This document shows positions 8,531 through 17,520 of a DNA stretch of 64,000 nucleotides, one piece after another. The position numbers were made by a program, and so were the translations under genes. The DNA is from Tsukamurella sputi (lineage in GTDB: Bacteria > Actinomycetota > Actinomycetes > Mycobacteriales > Mycobacteriaceae): the NCBI RefSeq assembly GCF_007858445.1, contig NZ_VIGV01000003.1, forward strand, positions 609,668 through 673,667, in the 5' to 3' direction. Under the pieces are notes generated by a model. The model did not search any database. It saw only the letters and a program-made list of their open reading frames with translations, and was not told the DNA's origin. Position 1 is the stretch's first letter, and each line of letters opens with the position of its first letter.

Positions 8531-9235
8531 GTGCTCACACGCTCCGAAGTCGCCGCCCTCGTCGATCACACGCTGCTCAAGCCCGAGGCCACCGAGACCG
8601 CCGCGGCCGCGGCCTATCAGGAGGGGCTGGACCTGGGCGTGTACGCCGTGTGCCTGTCCCCGTCGATGCTGCCGCTGCGCGCCGCGATCGACGCGCAGGA
8701 GGCCGCCGCGGCCGGGGGCCGTTGGGCGCCGCGCACCTGCGTCGTCTCCGGCTTCCCCTCGGGTAAGCACCACACGCTGATCAAGGCCGCCGAGTCGCGG
8801 ATGGCGATCGAGGAGGGCGCGCACGAGGTCGACATGGTGATCGACGTCGGGCTCGCGCTGGCAGGGGAGCTCGACCGCGTCTTCTCCGATGTGCTCACCG
8901 TCCGCGAGGCCATCGGCGCCGACCCGGTGCTCAAGGTGATCGTCGAGTCCGCCGCGCTGCTCGAGTTCGGCGACGCCGACCTGCTCACCGAGGTGTGCAA
9001 GCGCGCCGTCAAGGGCGGCGCCAGCTTCGTCAAGACCTCCACCGGATTCCACCCGTCGGGCGGGGCGTCCGCCGAGGCGGTCCGGATCATGCGCGCGGCC
9101 GTCGGGCCCGACGTGGGCGTCAAGGCCTCGGGCGGCATCCGCACCGCCGAGGCCGCGCAGGAGATGATCGACGCCGGCGCGAACCGCCTCGGCCTCTCCG
9201 GCTCGCGGGCGGTCCTGGCGGGCTTCCCGGAGTAG
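8531..9235 (+). CDS. deoC: Deoxyribose-phosphate aldolase
   Basis: Cleaves 2-deoxyribose-5-phosphate to glyceraldehyde-3-phosphate and acetaldehyde. The 234-residue TIM barrel shows [10 protein letters not shown] at the N-terminus, EVDMVIDVG (proton-relay Asp), [14 protein letters not shown] and the Schiff-base lysine in GVKASGGI. It starts at a GTG. It occupies the place of Rv0478 in the mycobacterial order and diverges from purU with almost no gap, so the two promoters must overlap the neighbouring genes. Confidence 0.95.
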   Translation: MLTRSEVAALVDHTLLKPEATETAAAAAYQEGLDLGVYAVCLSPSMLPLRAAIDAQEAAAAGGRWAPRTCVVSGFPSGKHHTLIKAAESRMAIEEGAHEVDMVIDVGLALAGELDRVFSDVLTVREAIGADPVLKVIVESAALLEFGDADLLTEVCKRAVKGGASFVKTSTGFHPSGGASAEAVRIMRAAVGPDVGVKASGGIRTAEAAQEMIDAGANRLGLSGSRAVLAGFPE

Positions 9236-9267
9236 CTCCCGCTTCCGCTGCCCGACGGTGCGCCGGC

Positions 9268-10557
9268 TCAGGTCAGGCGCGCGGGGAGCGAGGCGTAGCC
9301 GTACAGCGTGGACAGCCCGCGGTGCCGCGCACCGTCGGACAGGGTGACGGCGGGGTACCGCTCGAACAGGGCGGGCAGGGCGACGGCGGCCTCCATCCGC
9401 GCCAGCGCGGCGCCGATGCAGGCGTGGATGCCGTAGCCGAAGCTCACGTTCTTCTTCGCCTCGGCGCGCGTGACGTCGAAGTCGTGCGGCCGGTCGAAGA
9501 CCTTCGGATCGCGGTTCGCGCCCGCGAGCTGCAGCGAGACCATCGTGCCGCGCGGGATCGCGAACCCGGCGATCTCCACGTCCTCCCGCGCGACGCGGGC
9601 CGTGCGCTGGACGGGGCTGGAGTAGCGCAGGATCTCCTCGACGGCGTTCGGCCACAGCTCGGGGCGCTCCCGCAGGACCTGCAGTTGCTCCGGGTGCGCC
9701 AGCAGGTCGACGATGCCGTTGCCGATGAGGTTGACGGTGGTCTCGAAACCCGCGCCGATGAGCAGCGCCGCATTGGCCATCAGCTCGCGGTCCGTCAGCT
9801 CACCGCTCGAGGCCAGCAGCGCGAACGGGTGGTCGGCGTCGGGATCGCTGCGCACGCGCGCGAAGTGCGCGGTGAGGTACTCGCGCAGGCCCGTGAGCGC
9901 GACCTGCGAGCGCCGGTAGACCGGCCAGGACAGGCCCGGGTCGAGCAGCGGCGCGGCCGCCTCGCCCCACTCGAGCATGTACTCGTCGTCCTCCTCGGGC
10001 AGCCCCAGGAGGCGTCCGATCATGGTGACGGGCAGCTTCGCCGCGAAATCGCGGACCAGGTCGGGCGAGGGCTCGTCGGCCATCGCGTCGAGGAGCGAGG
10101 CGGTCACCGTGCGGGCCCGGTCGGTGAGCTGCTCGATCGACCGCGGCGTGAAGGTTCTCGCGATCGGGTGCCGGTAGGCCGTGTGCGCCGGTGGCTCGCT
10201 CACCAGCATCGACGGTGGCTCGACGGGGTTGGGCAACTCCAAGTCGGTCCGCTCCAGCACGCGGAGCAACGCTCGCGGGAAGCCGAAGTCGGCCGGCTGC
10301 ACCGTGCCGAAGCGCTGGTCGCGCAGCACCTCGCGGCACACCGCGTGATCGGCGGTGGTGGCACCGACCTCGCTGCGCACGAGCGGCCCCTCGGCGCGCA
10401 GCGCGTCGAAGACCGCGTACTGCGAGCCGGGCTCGCCGTAGCCGAGCAGCATCTGCGCCATCCGGTCGCCGCGCTCGGCGCGGCGCGGCAGCGCGCGCCG
10501 GGGGAGTCCGTGCAGGATCCCCCAGCGCACGCGGGTGGCGAGCGCCGCCGGCAGCAT
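9268..10557 (-). CDS. Cytochrome P450
   Basis: A 429-residue soluble bacterial P450. The I-helix oxygen-activation motif is AGFETT, the K-helix ExxR is in EEILRYSSPVQRTARV, and the haem-binding loop is FGYGIHACIGAALAR, with Cys as the axial ligand. The N-terminus has no membrane anchor, fitting an electron-transfer-dependent class I enzyme, but no ferredoxin gene is adjacent. It starts 2 nt after the stop of the upstream membrane protein, so it is probably co-transcribed with it. The substrate is unknown. It is not part of the Rv0474-Rv0483 order as I know it. Confidence 0.93.
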   Translation of the reverse strand: MLPAALATRVRWGILHGLPRRALPRRAERGDRMAQMLLGYGEPGSQYAVFDALRAEGPLVRSEVGATTADHAVCREVLRDQRFGTVQPADFGFPRALLRVLERTDLELPNPVEPPSMLVSEPPAHTAYRHPIARTFTPRSIEQLTDRARTVTASLLDAMADEPSPDLVRDFAAKLPVTMIGRLLGLPEEDDEYMLEWGEAAAPLLDPGLSWPVYRRSQVALTGLREYLTAHFARVRSDPDADHPFALLASSGELTDRELMANAALLIGAGFETTVNLIGNGIVDLLAHPEQLQVLRERPELWPNAVEEILRYSSPVQRTARVAREDVEIAGFAIPRGTMVSLQLAGANRDPKVFDRPHDFDVTRAEAKKNVSFGYGIHACIGAALARMEAAVALPALFERYPAVTLSDGARHRGLSTLYGYASLPARLT

Positions 10558-10559
10558 CG

Positions 10560-11654
10560 TCAGACCACCGAGCAGTTGGTGGCGCCCACGTCGGAGCCGC
10601 TCTCGATGTCCTTCGGGTTCACGTTCTGGCCGGAGTAGCGCAGCGAGATGCCCTCGTCGGTCATCTTCAGATCGCTGGCGGTCAGCCCGTTCGGAGTGGG
10701 GATGTCCGCGACGGCGGTGATGAGCTGTTGCGCCAGGTCGTCGGGCACGCCGACGCCGAAGATCGAGGCCTTGCTCGCGGTGAGCACCACCTTGTTGTCC
10801 TTGATGGTGGGCTTGAGGTTCACCGTGACCGGGAAGATGACGGCGGTGCCGCTGACCTCGATCTGGTTCGCAGCGGAGTTCAGGGTGACCTTCGGGTCGG
10901 TGAGGACCTGGACCTGCGAGACCTTGTTCTTGATGCCCTCGGCGGTGAAGGTGCCGAGGATCGTCGCGTCGTCGACCTTGTTGTCACCGCCGGGCTCGAC
11001 ACCCTTGAGCAGGATGTGCGCGTTCAGGCCCGAGGTGCCCTGCATGCCGTCGATCTGGATGTCGATGGACGGGATCTTGCCGCTCGCGTTCTGGATCAGC
11101 ATCGGCGTCTTCTCGAAGGACACCTTGACGTCGTTGGCCTTCGTGCCGCTCTTGATGTTGTCGGCGAGGCAGTTCTGCACGTGATTGCGGATGTACAGCT
11201 CGGAGCCGACGAGCAGTATCACGAGCAGCGCGACGACGCCCGCTGCGGCCAGCCCGATGAGCTTGCCCGTGGAGCGCTTCTTGGCCGGCGTGCCGCCGCC
11301 CTGTCCGCCCGGGCCCGACGGGCCGGTGGGCGGGATCTGCGTCGGCGGGACCGGCGGCTGGCCGGGCTGCCCCTGTGGGCCCGGCTGCACGGCGCCGACG
11401 GGGGCCGCGACCTCAGGCCGCGCGTGCGAGCCCGACGGACGCTGCGCCGACTCGATCGGCCGGGTCAGGCCGTCCTGCGGGCCGGGGCCCTGCGGCTGCT
11501 GCGCGGCGGGCGCCTGCGGCTGCTGCGGGACCTGCTGCTGCCGGTCCGCCGGGGTGATCGGCCGCGTCAGGTTCGGATCCTGCGGGCCGTTCTGGGGGCC
11601 GGGGTTCTGCGGGGCGTTCGGGTTCGTATCCATCGGCGTTAGATTGTTCCTCAT
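10560..11654 (-). CDS. DUF2993 (LmeA-like) membrane-anchored protein
   Basis: A 364-residue protein with a long Pro/Gln-rich cytoplasmic N-terminus (residues 1-110), one membrane helix (LIGLAAAGVVALLVILLVG) and an extracytoplasmic domain resembling DUF2993/LmeA, a family tied to mannan elongation and lipid binding in mycobacteria. The ATG at 11654 overlaps the nitrilase stop (ATGA); another ATG seven codons later is possible. It occupies the position of the membrane protein Rv0479c. The family call rests on overall pattern, so it is moderate. Confidence 0.65.
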   Translation of the reverse strand: MRNNLTPMDTNPNAPQNPGPQNGPQDPNLTRPITPADRQQQVPQQPQAPAAQQPQGPGPQDGLTRPIESAQRPSGSHARPEVAAPVGAVQPGPQGQPGQPPVPPTQIPPTGPSGPGGQGGGTPAKKRSTGKLIGLAAAGVVALLVILLVGSELYIRNHVQNCLADNIKSGTKANDVKVSFEKTPMLIQNASGKIPSIDIQIDGMQGTSGLNAHILLKGVEPGGDNKVDDATILGTFTAEGIKNKVSQVQVLTDPKVTLNSAANQIEVSGTAVIFPVTVNLKPTIKDNKVVLTASKASIFGVGVPDDLAQQLITAVADIPTPNGLTASDLKMTDEGISLRYSGQNVNPKDIESGSDVGATNCSVV

Positions 11655-12466
11655 CCCTGGGTGGCGACGGTGAAGTCCCTGCGGTTGGCGAGCACGGGCA
11701 GCGCGGCCCGCACCTCGTCGACCCGCGCGAGCGGCAGGTCCACGACGAGCTGTTCCGGCGCGACACCGGCGGAGGCGAGCACGGCACCGTCGGGCCCGAC
11801 GGCGAGCGAGCCGCCCACGCCGCGCGGCGCGGTGCCGGGCTCCGGATCGGACGGTCGCGCCTGGTCGACGGCGACGACGAAGGTCGTGGAGTCGAGGGCC
11901 CGCGCGCGGGCCAGCGTGGTGAAGGCGTCGAGCTTGCCGGGGCCGTCGCCCCACGACGCGGGCGCCACGATCACCTGGGCGCCGGCGTCGGCGAGCGCCT
12001 GGTACAGGGTGGGGAAGCGCAGGTCGTAGCAGGTGCTCAGCCCGACGGTGACGCCGGCGACGTCGACCGTGACCGCGCGATCACCCGGTTCGACGGTGCG
12101 CGACTCGGCGAAGCCGAACGCGTCGTAGAGGTGGATCTTGTCGTAGGCGGTGCGCACCCCGTCGGGGGAGGCCGACAGCAGGGTGTTGCGGACGCGGCCA
12201 TCGGCGGCGGGGGTGAACATGCCCGCCACGACGTGGACGCCCGTGGCCCGCGCGGCCCCGGCGATGCGCGTGGCCCACGGCCCGTCGAGGGGCTCGGCGA
12301 CCGGCTTCAGCGAGACCCCGAACCGGCACATCGTGGCCTCGGGGAAGACCGCGAGCCGCGCACCGGCCTCGGCGGCGCGCCGGAGTCCGTCCTCGACCAG
12401 TGCGGCGTTGGCCGACGGGTCGGTGGTGGCCTCGATCTGGGCCAGCGCGACGGTCAGCGATGTCAT
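11651..12466 (-). CDS. Nitrilase-superfamily amidohydrolase (Rv0480c-like)
   Basis: A 271-residue carbon-nitrogen hydrolase with the Glu-Lys-Cys triad visible: E in VFPEATM, K in YDKIHLYDAFG and C in LSTCYDLRFP. The overall pattern is nearest the Nit1/deaminated-glutathione-amidase branch, but omega-amidase activity cannot be excluded. The start is the ATG at 12466; longer in-frame extensions are not family-like. It overlaps the downstream membrane-protein gene by 4 bp. Confidence 0.9.
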   Translation of the reverse strand: MTSLTVALAQIEATTDPSANAALVEDGLRRAAEAGARLAVFPEATMCRFGVSLKPVAEPLDGPWATRIAGAARATGVHVVAGMFTPAADGRVRNTLLSASPDGVRTAYDKIHLYDAFGFAESRTVEPGDRAVTVDVAGVTVGLSTCYDLRFPTLYQALADAGAQVIVAPASWGDGPGKLDAFTTLARARALDSTTFVVAVDQARPSDPEPGTAPRGVGGSLAVGPDGAVLASAGVAPEQLVVDLPLARVDEVRAALPVLANRRDFTVATQG

Positions 12467-12516
12467 GCGCACCACACTACTGACTCGCATTCGATAGGTC
12501 GCGCATCGCGCAGCGG

Positions 12517-13299
12517 CTACGGCGCGACGAGCCCCCAGTCGACCGTGAGCAGGTTGTCGCGCACCGGCCGCCGGGGCGCGCAGGCGGCACCGTCGGTCCG
12601 CTCCGCCAGGAGGGTCGCGGCGGCGCGCCACCGGATGCGGTTGCCGTAGGTCGCGTAGCCGGCGGCCTCGTCCCAGCAGCGGTCCGCGAGCGTCAGCAGG
12701 GCGTGGATGCGCTCACCGGGGACGTTGTGGTGGATCAGCGCCTTCGGCAGTCGCTCCGCCAGGTCCGACGGGTGCTCGCTGTACCCGGGGTGCCAGGCCA
12801 GCGTCAGCGTCCGCGGCGTCGGCACGATACCGGCCGGCGTGGCGGCCAGGGTGAGCCAGCAGCACCGTCGGCCCAGCTCGTCGCACGTGCCTTCGACGAA
12901 GACCCCGCCCGGCGCGAGCCGCGAGGCGACCGTCGACCAGGCGTCGGCGACCTCGGACTCGTCGTACTGGCGCAGCACGTTGAAGGCCCGGACCAGGTTC
13001 GGGCGCAGGCCCGCGAGCTCGAACCCGCCGCGGGCGAAGTCGACGCCGTCGCGGCCGGGTACCACGCGGGCGGGGTCGATCTCGAGCCCCGTCACCCGCA
13101 CGGCGGGGTTGACGCGCCGCAGCCAGGAGGCCCACTCGAGGGTCGTGTCGGGGCGGGCGCCGTAGCCCACGTCGACGGCGAGCGGCGACGGTCCGCCGAG
13201 CGCGGCCACCACGTCGGGGGAGTGCACGGACCAGCGGTCGCTGCGGCGTAGACGGTTCAGTCCCGTGGTGCCGCGGGTGATGCGGCCCTCAGGCGGCAC
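12517..13299 (-). CDS. Class I SAM-dependent methyltransferase-like protein
   Basis: A 260-residue protein with a Rossmann-type motif I, AVDVGYGARPDTTLEWA, then a motif II-like acidic strand TGLEIDPARV and a post-I segment LAPGGVFVEGTCDELGRR. Target is unknown. Motif I is DVGYGARP rather than the common D-x-G-x-G, which is seen in a conserved actinobacterial group. It ends 50 bp before the nitrilase start and follows the DUF2505 gene by 3 bp, so these genes probably form an operon. Confidence 0.7.
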   Translation of the reverse strand: MPPEGRITRGTTGLNRLRRSDRWSVHSPDVVAALGGPSPLAVDVGYGARPDTTLEWASWLRRVNPAVRVTGLEIDPARVVPGRDGVDFARGGFELAGLRPNLVRAFNVLRQYDESEVADAWSTVASRLAPGGVFVEGTCDELGRRCCWLTLAATPAGIVPTPRTLTLAWHPGYSEHPSDLAERLPKALIHHNVPGERIHALLTLADRCWDEAAGYATYGNRIRWRAAATLLAERTDGAACAPRRPVRDNLLTVDWGLVAP

Positions 13300-13302
13300 G
13301 GG

Positions 13303-13809
13303 TCAGTTCTTGTCGACCCAGTACTTGAGGTACTCGGCCTCGGCGCGGAAGAGATCCACCAGGTTGATGAGGATCAGCTGCTCGAGCTTGGTGCCCACGA
13401 AGGGCACGAAGACCTTCACCACGGTGGTGTAGCGCATGGTGCAGCCGGTCTCGGTGTTGAATAGCGAGGCCTCACCCTTGAGCGAGCCGGGGCCCGCGGG
13501 GATCGACGCCTTGTAGTCGCCGATCGAGCTCTCCCCGTCCCACTTGCCGTAGAACTCCTCGCGGGTGATGATCATGTCCTTCTTCACCACGCCCTGCGCG
13601 ATCGGCGGAAGGTACTCGTGCGGCAGGTTCTGCTTCTGGACCACCGTGATGCCCTCGTCGTCGACGTCGAACTCGGTGAGCTCGGAGAGCGGCGTGAGGT
13701 TGCGGAAGTCGGTCATCTTCTCGGTCCAGTACTCCTTGGTGGAGTACGCGTCGTAGAAGACCTCGGCGGGGAACGGGAAGCGCGCCGAATAGCTGAGACG
13801 TCGTGCCAT
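13303..13809 (-). CDS. DUF2505 family protein, copy 1
   Basis: A 168-residue protein of the DUF2505 (PF10698) type, related to the START/SRPBCC fold: N-terminal RRLSYSARFPFPAEVFYDAY, Trp at YWTEKM, and a C-terminal amphipathic helix LFRAEAEYLKYWVDKN. Function is unknown; the fold usually binds a hydrophobic ligand. It is in tandem with a second DUF2505 gene 19 bp upstream, and only one such gene (Rv0481c) lies here in M. tuberculosis as I recall it. Confidence 0.8.
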   Translation of the reverse strand: MARRLSYSARFPFPAEVFYDAYSTKEYWTEKMTDFRNLTPLSELTEFDVDDEGITVVQKQNLPHEYLPPIAQGVVKKDMIITREEFYGKWDGESSIGDYKASIPAGPGSLKGEASLFNTETGCTMRYTTVVKVFVPFVGTKLEQLILINLVDLFRAEAEYLKYWVDKN

Positions 13810-13828
13810 GAGGGCTGAGCCTATCGCG

Positions 13829-14356
13829 TCAGGACCGCTGGGCGATCCAGGCCAAGGTGAAGTCGCGCTCGGACTCCATCAGCTCCTGCAGGTTCTCGAC
13901 GACGAGCGACTCGACCTTCTTCGCGACGAACGGGATCGACACGCTGGCCTCACCGTCGGCGGTGATGCGCGCGGTGGCGCCGTCCGAGCCGGGCGCGGCC
14001 TCGAGCACCGTCGTACCGGAGAGCTGCGCGGGAACGCCCTGGATGTCGGCGGAGAAGCGGCCCTCGCAGCGGCCGCCGTCGAACGGCCCCCACTCCTCGA
14101 CGCGGTGGATCTCCAGGCCGCCGGGCCGGACAGCGGTCACCACGGGAGGCAGCTTGTCCTCGCCGATCAGGTGCACCACGAGGACGCGGACGGAGCGGCC
14201 GGCGCCCTCGCCGGTGATGGTCAGCTCCGCAACGCGGGCGCCCTCGCCGCCGACCTCGGCCACGCGCGCGGGCCAGTACGCATCGTCGGTGAACGCGGCG
14301 TGCAGCGCGGCCGGACTGGTGGCGTAATCGAGCGAGCGCTCGAGACGGGTGGTCAT
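13829..14356 (-). CDS. DUF2505 family protein, copy 2
   Basis: A 175-residue paralogue of the neighbouring gene: TRLERSLDYATSPAALHAAF, YWPARVAEVGGEG, then alternating strands and a closing helix LMESERDFTLAWIAQRS. Identity between the copies is low by eye, but the layout is the same, so the duplication is probably old. It is divergent from murB with only 24 bp between the start codons. Confidence 0.8.
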   Translation of the reverse strand: MTTRLERSLDYATSPAALHAAFTDDAYWPARVAEVGGEGARVAELTITGEGAGRSVRVLVVHLIGEDKLPPVVTAVRPGGLEIHRVEEWGPFDGGRCEGRFSADIQGVPAQLSGTTVLEAAPGSDGATARITADGEASVSIPFVAKKVESLVVENLQELMESERDFTLAWIAQRS

Positions 14357-14380
14357 GAGGAGACACGTTACCGTTGCGGT

Positions 14381-15454
14381 GTGCCTGAACTGCTATCGGA
14401 GCTGACCACGCTGCGCCTCGGCGGCCCCGCCCGTGCCTACCTGCGGTGCGAGTCCGCCGCCGCGGTCGCGGAGGCGGTCGCCCGCTGCGATGCCGCCGGC
14501 GAGCCGGTGCTGCTGGTCGGCGGCGGATCGAACCTGGTGATCGCCGACGAGGGTTTCGCCGGCACCGTCGTCCATCTGGCGCACGACGCCGTGACGATCG
14601 ACGGGACCGTCCTCACCGCCGACGCGGGCGCCGTCTGGGACGACGTCGTCGCCGCGTCGGTCGACGCCGGGCTCGGCGGGCTCGAGTGCCTGTCCGGCAT
14701 CCCCGGTTCCGCGGGCGCGACGCCGGTGCAGAACGTCGGGGCGTACGGCGTCGAGGTCGCGGCCTGGCTCGACGCCGTCGAGCTCTATCACCGCGCCACC
14801 GGCGAGACCGCGTGGGTCGCGCCGGAGACCCTGGGCCTGGGGTACCGCACGTCGCGCCTCAAGCAGCACGAGGCGCCCGGCGCGGCCGGCTCCGGCCCCG
14901 CCGACGTCGTGCTGCGCGTGCGGTTCGCTCTGTCCGACGGTGCCTCCGCCCCCATCCGCTACGGCGAGCTGGCGCGGGCGCTGGGCGCGGAACCCGGAGC
15001 AACCGTCGACCCCGCCGAAGCGCGCGAGCAGGTCCTGGCGTTGCGCCGGAGCAAGGGCATGGTCCTCGACGCGGCCGACCACGACACCTGGAGCGTCGGC
15101 TCCTTCTTCACCAACCCGGTGGTGCCGGCGGCGGCCGCCGCCGCGACGGTGCAGCGGATCGAGGAGGCGACCGGCGAGAGCACGCCGCAGTACCCCGCGC
15201 CCGACGGGGTGAAACTCTCGGCCGGCTGGCTGATCGAACGCGCGGGCTTCCGCAAGGGCTACTCGGGCGGACGAGCGGGGGTCTCGCTGTCGACGAAGCA
15301 CACCCTCGCGCTCACCAACCGCGGCACGGGCACGACCGCGGAGCTGCTCGCGCTGGCCGGCGAAGTCCGGGATGGGGTTTTCGCCCGATTCGGGGTCGAG
15401 CTCCGTCCGGAGCCGGTCCTCGTGGGTTCGGAGCTGCCCCCACTGCGCCTCTAG
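14381..15454 (+). CDS. murB: UDP-N-acetylenolpyruvoylglucosamine reductase
   Basis: FAD/NADPH enzyme making UDP-N-acetylmuramate, the second committed step of peptidoglycan synthesis. The 357-residue protein shows LTTLRLGGPA, the FAD-binding LLVGGGSNLV, the diagnostic SGIPGSAGATPVQNVGAYGVEV, the proton-donor region GSFFTNPVV and a C-terminal catalytic Glu region. It begins at a GTG without an obvious ribosome site. It is followed after 10 bp by an L,D-transpeptidase gene, as in the mycobacterial murB-lprQ pair, so precursor synthesis and cross-linking are in one transcript. Confidence 0.95.
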   Translation: MPELLSELTTLRLGGPARAYLRCESAAAVAEAVARCDAAGEPVLLVGGGSNLVIADEGFAGTVVHLAHDAVTIDGTVLTADAGAVWDDVVAASVDAGLGGLECLSGIPGSAGATPVQNVGAYGVEVAAWLDAVELYHRATGETAWVAPETLGLGYRTSRLKQHEAPGAAGSGPADVVLRVRFALSDGASAPIRYGELARALGAEPGATVDPAEAREQVLALRRSKGMVLDAADHDTWSVGSFFTNPVVPAAAAAATVQRIEEATGESTPQYPAPDGVKLSAGWLIERAGFRKGYSGGRAGVSLSTKHTLALTNRGTGTTAELLALAGEVRDGVFARFGVELRPEPVLVGSELPPLRL

Positions 15455-15464
15455 AATTCGTGAG

Positions 15465-16649
15465 GTGTTCGACTTCTTCCGTGCGCCGCTGGGCCGGCGC
15501 GCCTTCCTCGGCGGTGCAGCGGCGACGGTGGCCGTCGTCGCGACCGCCTGCACCCGGGACGGCGGCACCGCCGAGACCAGGGCTGATGGCCCCACGTTCG
15601 AGTACTCGCCCGCGGCGGGCAAGAAGATCGGTCCGCGCGACACCGTCTCCGTGCGCGTGCGCGGCGGCACCTTCCGGCCCGGCGTCGCGCTGACCAACAC
15701 GCAGTCGGGCAAAAAGGTCGAACTGACCGCGTCGCCCGACGGTGTGACCTACTCGACGGCCGAACCCCTCGGCTTCGGGGCCACCTACCGGTGGTCCGGT
15801 ACGGCCGACGGCGAGGGCGGTACCTTCTCGCGCCTCGACGGGGAGGTCTCCGTCGTCTCGCCCGACGCCACGATGTCCGTGCAGATCAACATCGCCGACG
15901 ACGCCGAGGTCGGCATCGCGGCGCCCCTGATCCTCAAGTTCGCCGGCACCGTCCAGGACAAGGCCGCCGTCGAGAAGGCGCTCGAGGTGACCACGACCCC
16001 GCACACCGAGGGCGCGTGGGCCTGGCTGCCCGAGGACAACGGCTCCCGCGCGCACTGGCGCCCCCGCGAGTACTACACGCCGGGCACCAAGGTCACCATG
16101 ACGGGCAAGCTCTACGGTCTCGACCACGGCGACGGGAAGTACGGCGCCAGCGACGTGACCAGCTCGTTCGTGGTCGGCCGCTCGCAGATCGTCAAGGCCT
16201 CGGCCCCGTCGCACCGGATCCGCGTGATGCGCGGCGATCAGGTGTACCTCGATCTGCCCTGCTCCTACGGCGAGGGTGATCTGCCGCGCAACGTCACGCG
16301 TTCCGGCATCCACGTGGTCAGCGAGAAGCACGAGGACTTCTACATGTCCAACCCCGCGGCCGGGTACTTCAACGTGCACGAGCGGTACGCCGTGCGGATC
16401 TCGAACAACGGCGAGTTCATCCACGCCAACCCGCAGACCGTCGGGAACCAGGGCGCGTCGAACGTCACCAACGGCTGCATCAACCTCTCGCTCGCGGACG
16501 CGCAGCGCTACTTCCAGAGCGCACTCTTCGGCGATCCGGTCGAGGTCACGGGTACGTCCATCCAGCTCTCGGAGGCCGACGGGGACATCTACGACTGGAC
16601 CCTAGACTGGCCCACGTGGCAATCGATGTCGGCGCTGTCGAAGAACTAG
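15465..16649 (+). CDS. Tat-exported L,D-transpeptidase (LdtMt5/LprQ-like)
   Basis: A 394-residue enzyme expected to form 3-3 peptidoglycan cross-links. The N-terminus has a twin-arginine motif (GRRAFLGG) and a lipobox-like VATAC, so a Tat-exported lipoprotein is likely. Immunoglobulin-like regions precede the YkuD domain (about residues 245-365), with catalytic His at FIHANPQ and Cys at VTNGCINLS. The usual SHGC motif reads TNGC here, the histidine before GC being Asn. The GTG start at 15465 is inferred from the signal sequence. Confidence 0.9.
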   Translation: MFDFFRAPLGRRAFLGGAAATVAVVATACTRDGGTAETRADGPTFEYSPAAGKKIGPRDTVSVRVRGGTFRPGVALTNTQSGKKVELTASPDGVTYSTAEPLGFGATYRWSGTADGEGGTFSRLDGEVSVVSPDATMSVQINIADDAEVGIAAPLILKFAGTVQDKAAVEKALEVTTTPHTEGAWAWLPEDNGSRAHWRPREYYTPGTKVTMTGKLYGLDHGDGKYGASDVTSSFVVGRSQIVKASAPSHRIRVMRGDQVYLDLPCSYGEGDLPRNVTRSGIHVVSEKHEDFYMSNPAAGYFNVHERYAVRISNNGEFIHANPQTVGNQGASNVTNGCINLSLADAQRYFQSALFGDPVEVTGTSIQLSEADGDIYDWTLDWPTWQSMSALSKN

Positions 16650-16669
16650 TGGTCCCCGGCGCGCGGAGG

Positions 16670-17461
16670 ATGTCCGCGCGAGTGGCGTGCACCGTCCTCG
16701 CGCCCACGGTGCTCGAGTACCAGGCCACCGTCGCGCGGGTGCCCGGGCTGCAGGTGCAGGAGTCGCTCTCCGTCACGCTCGACGGTGCGCCCTTGCCCGT
16801 CCACGAGGTCGTGGGGCCGCACGGCGGGCGGATCCACCGCGTCGAGGCCGGGCCCGGGAAGGTGCTGCTCGAATACGGTGCGGAGGTCGCGGGATTCGCG
16901 GCACCCGAGCCCGTCGACGAGTACCTGCGCTCGCTGTACCTGCGGCCCTCCCGGTACTGCGAGGTGGACCGGTTCTACGGGTTCGCCGCGAAGCAGTTCG
17001 CGGGCGTGACCGGGGATGCACAACGTGCTGTGGCGGTGCGCGAGTTCGTGGCGGGGCGCCTCGACTACCTGCCCGGCGCCAGCCGCTCTGTCGACGGTGC
17101 CTCCGACACCCTGCTCGCCTCCGCCGGTGTGTGCCGGGACTACGCGCACCTGACGATCGCGCTGCTGCGCGCCCTCAAGCTGCCCGCACGGATGACCGCG
17201 GTCTTCGCGCCGGGCTGCGATCCGATGGACTTCCACGCCGTCGCCGAGGTCATGGTCGACGGTCGCTGGTGGGTGCTCGACGGGACCGGACTCGCCCCGC
17301 GCGGTGCGATGGTGCGGATCGCCACCGGTCGCGACGCCGCCGACATCGCCTTCCTCGACAACCACGGCGGCTCCATCCGGTTCGAACGCCTCACCGTGAC
17401 CGCCGAGTCCGCTGCTCCACTCCCCGCCGACGACCCGCACACCCTGATCCCCATCGCCTGA
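16670..17461 (+). CDS. Transglutaminase-like protease-fold protein
   Basis: A 263-residue protein with a transglutaminase core: catalytic Cys in SAGVCRDYAHLTIALLRAL, His in MDFHAVAEVMVDG and Asp in WWVLDGTGL. An N-terminal beta domain of about 90 residues precedes the core, as in bacterial members whose substrates are mostly unknown. I prefer the ATG at 16670, where the family alignment begins; in-frame GTGs at 16616 and 16649 would overlap the transpeptidase gene. Location after murB-ldt suggests a cell-envelope link, which is inference. Confidence 0.85.
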   Translation: MSARVACTVLAPTVLEYQATVARVPGLQVQESLSVTLDGAPLPVHEVVGPHGGRIHRVEAGPGKVLLEYGAEVAGFAAPEPVDEYLRSLYLRPSRYCEVDRFYGFAAKQFAGVTGDAQRAVAVREFVAGRLDYLPGASRSVDGASDTLLASAGVCRDYAHLTIALLRALKLPARMTAVFAPGCDPMDFHAVAEVMVDGRWWVLDGTGLAPRGAMVRIATGRDAADIAFLDNHGGSIRFERLTVTAESAAPLPADDPHTLIPIA

Positions 17462-17520
17462 GCGGGGGCGTCGGTGCAGCGCGGGGACGACTCAGCGCCG
17501 CGGTACGACGGTGCCGCGAT

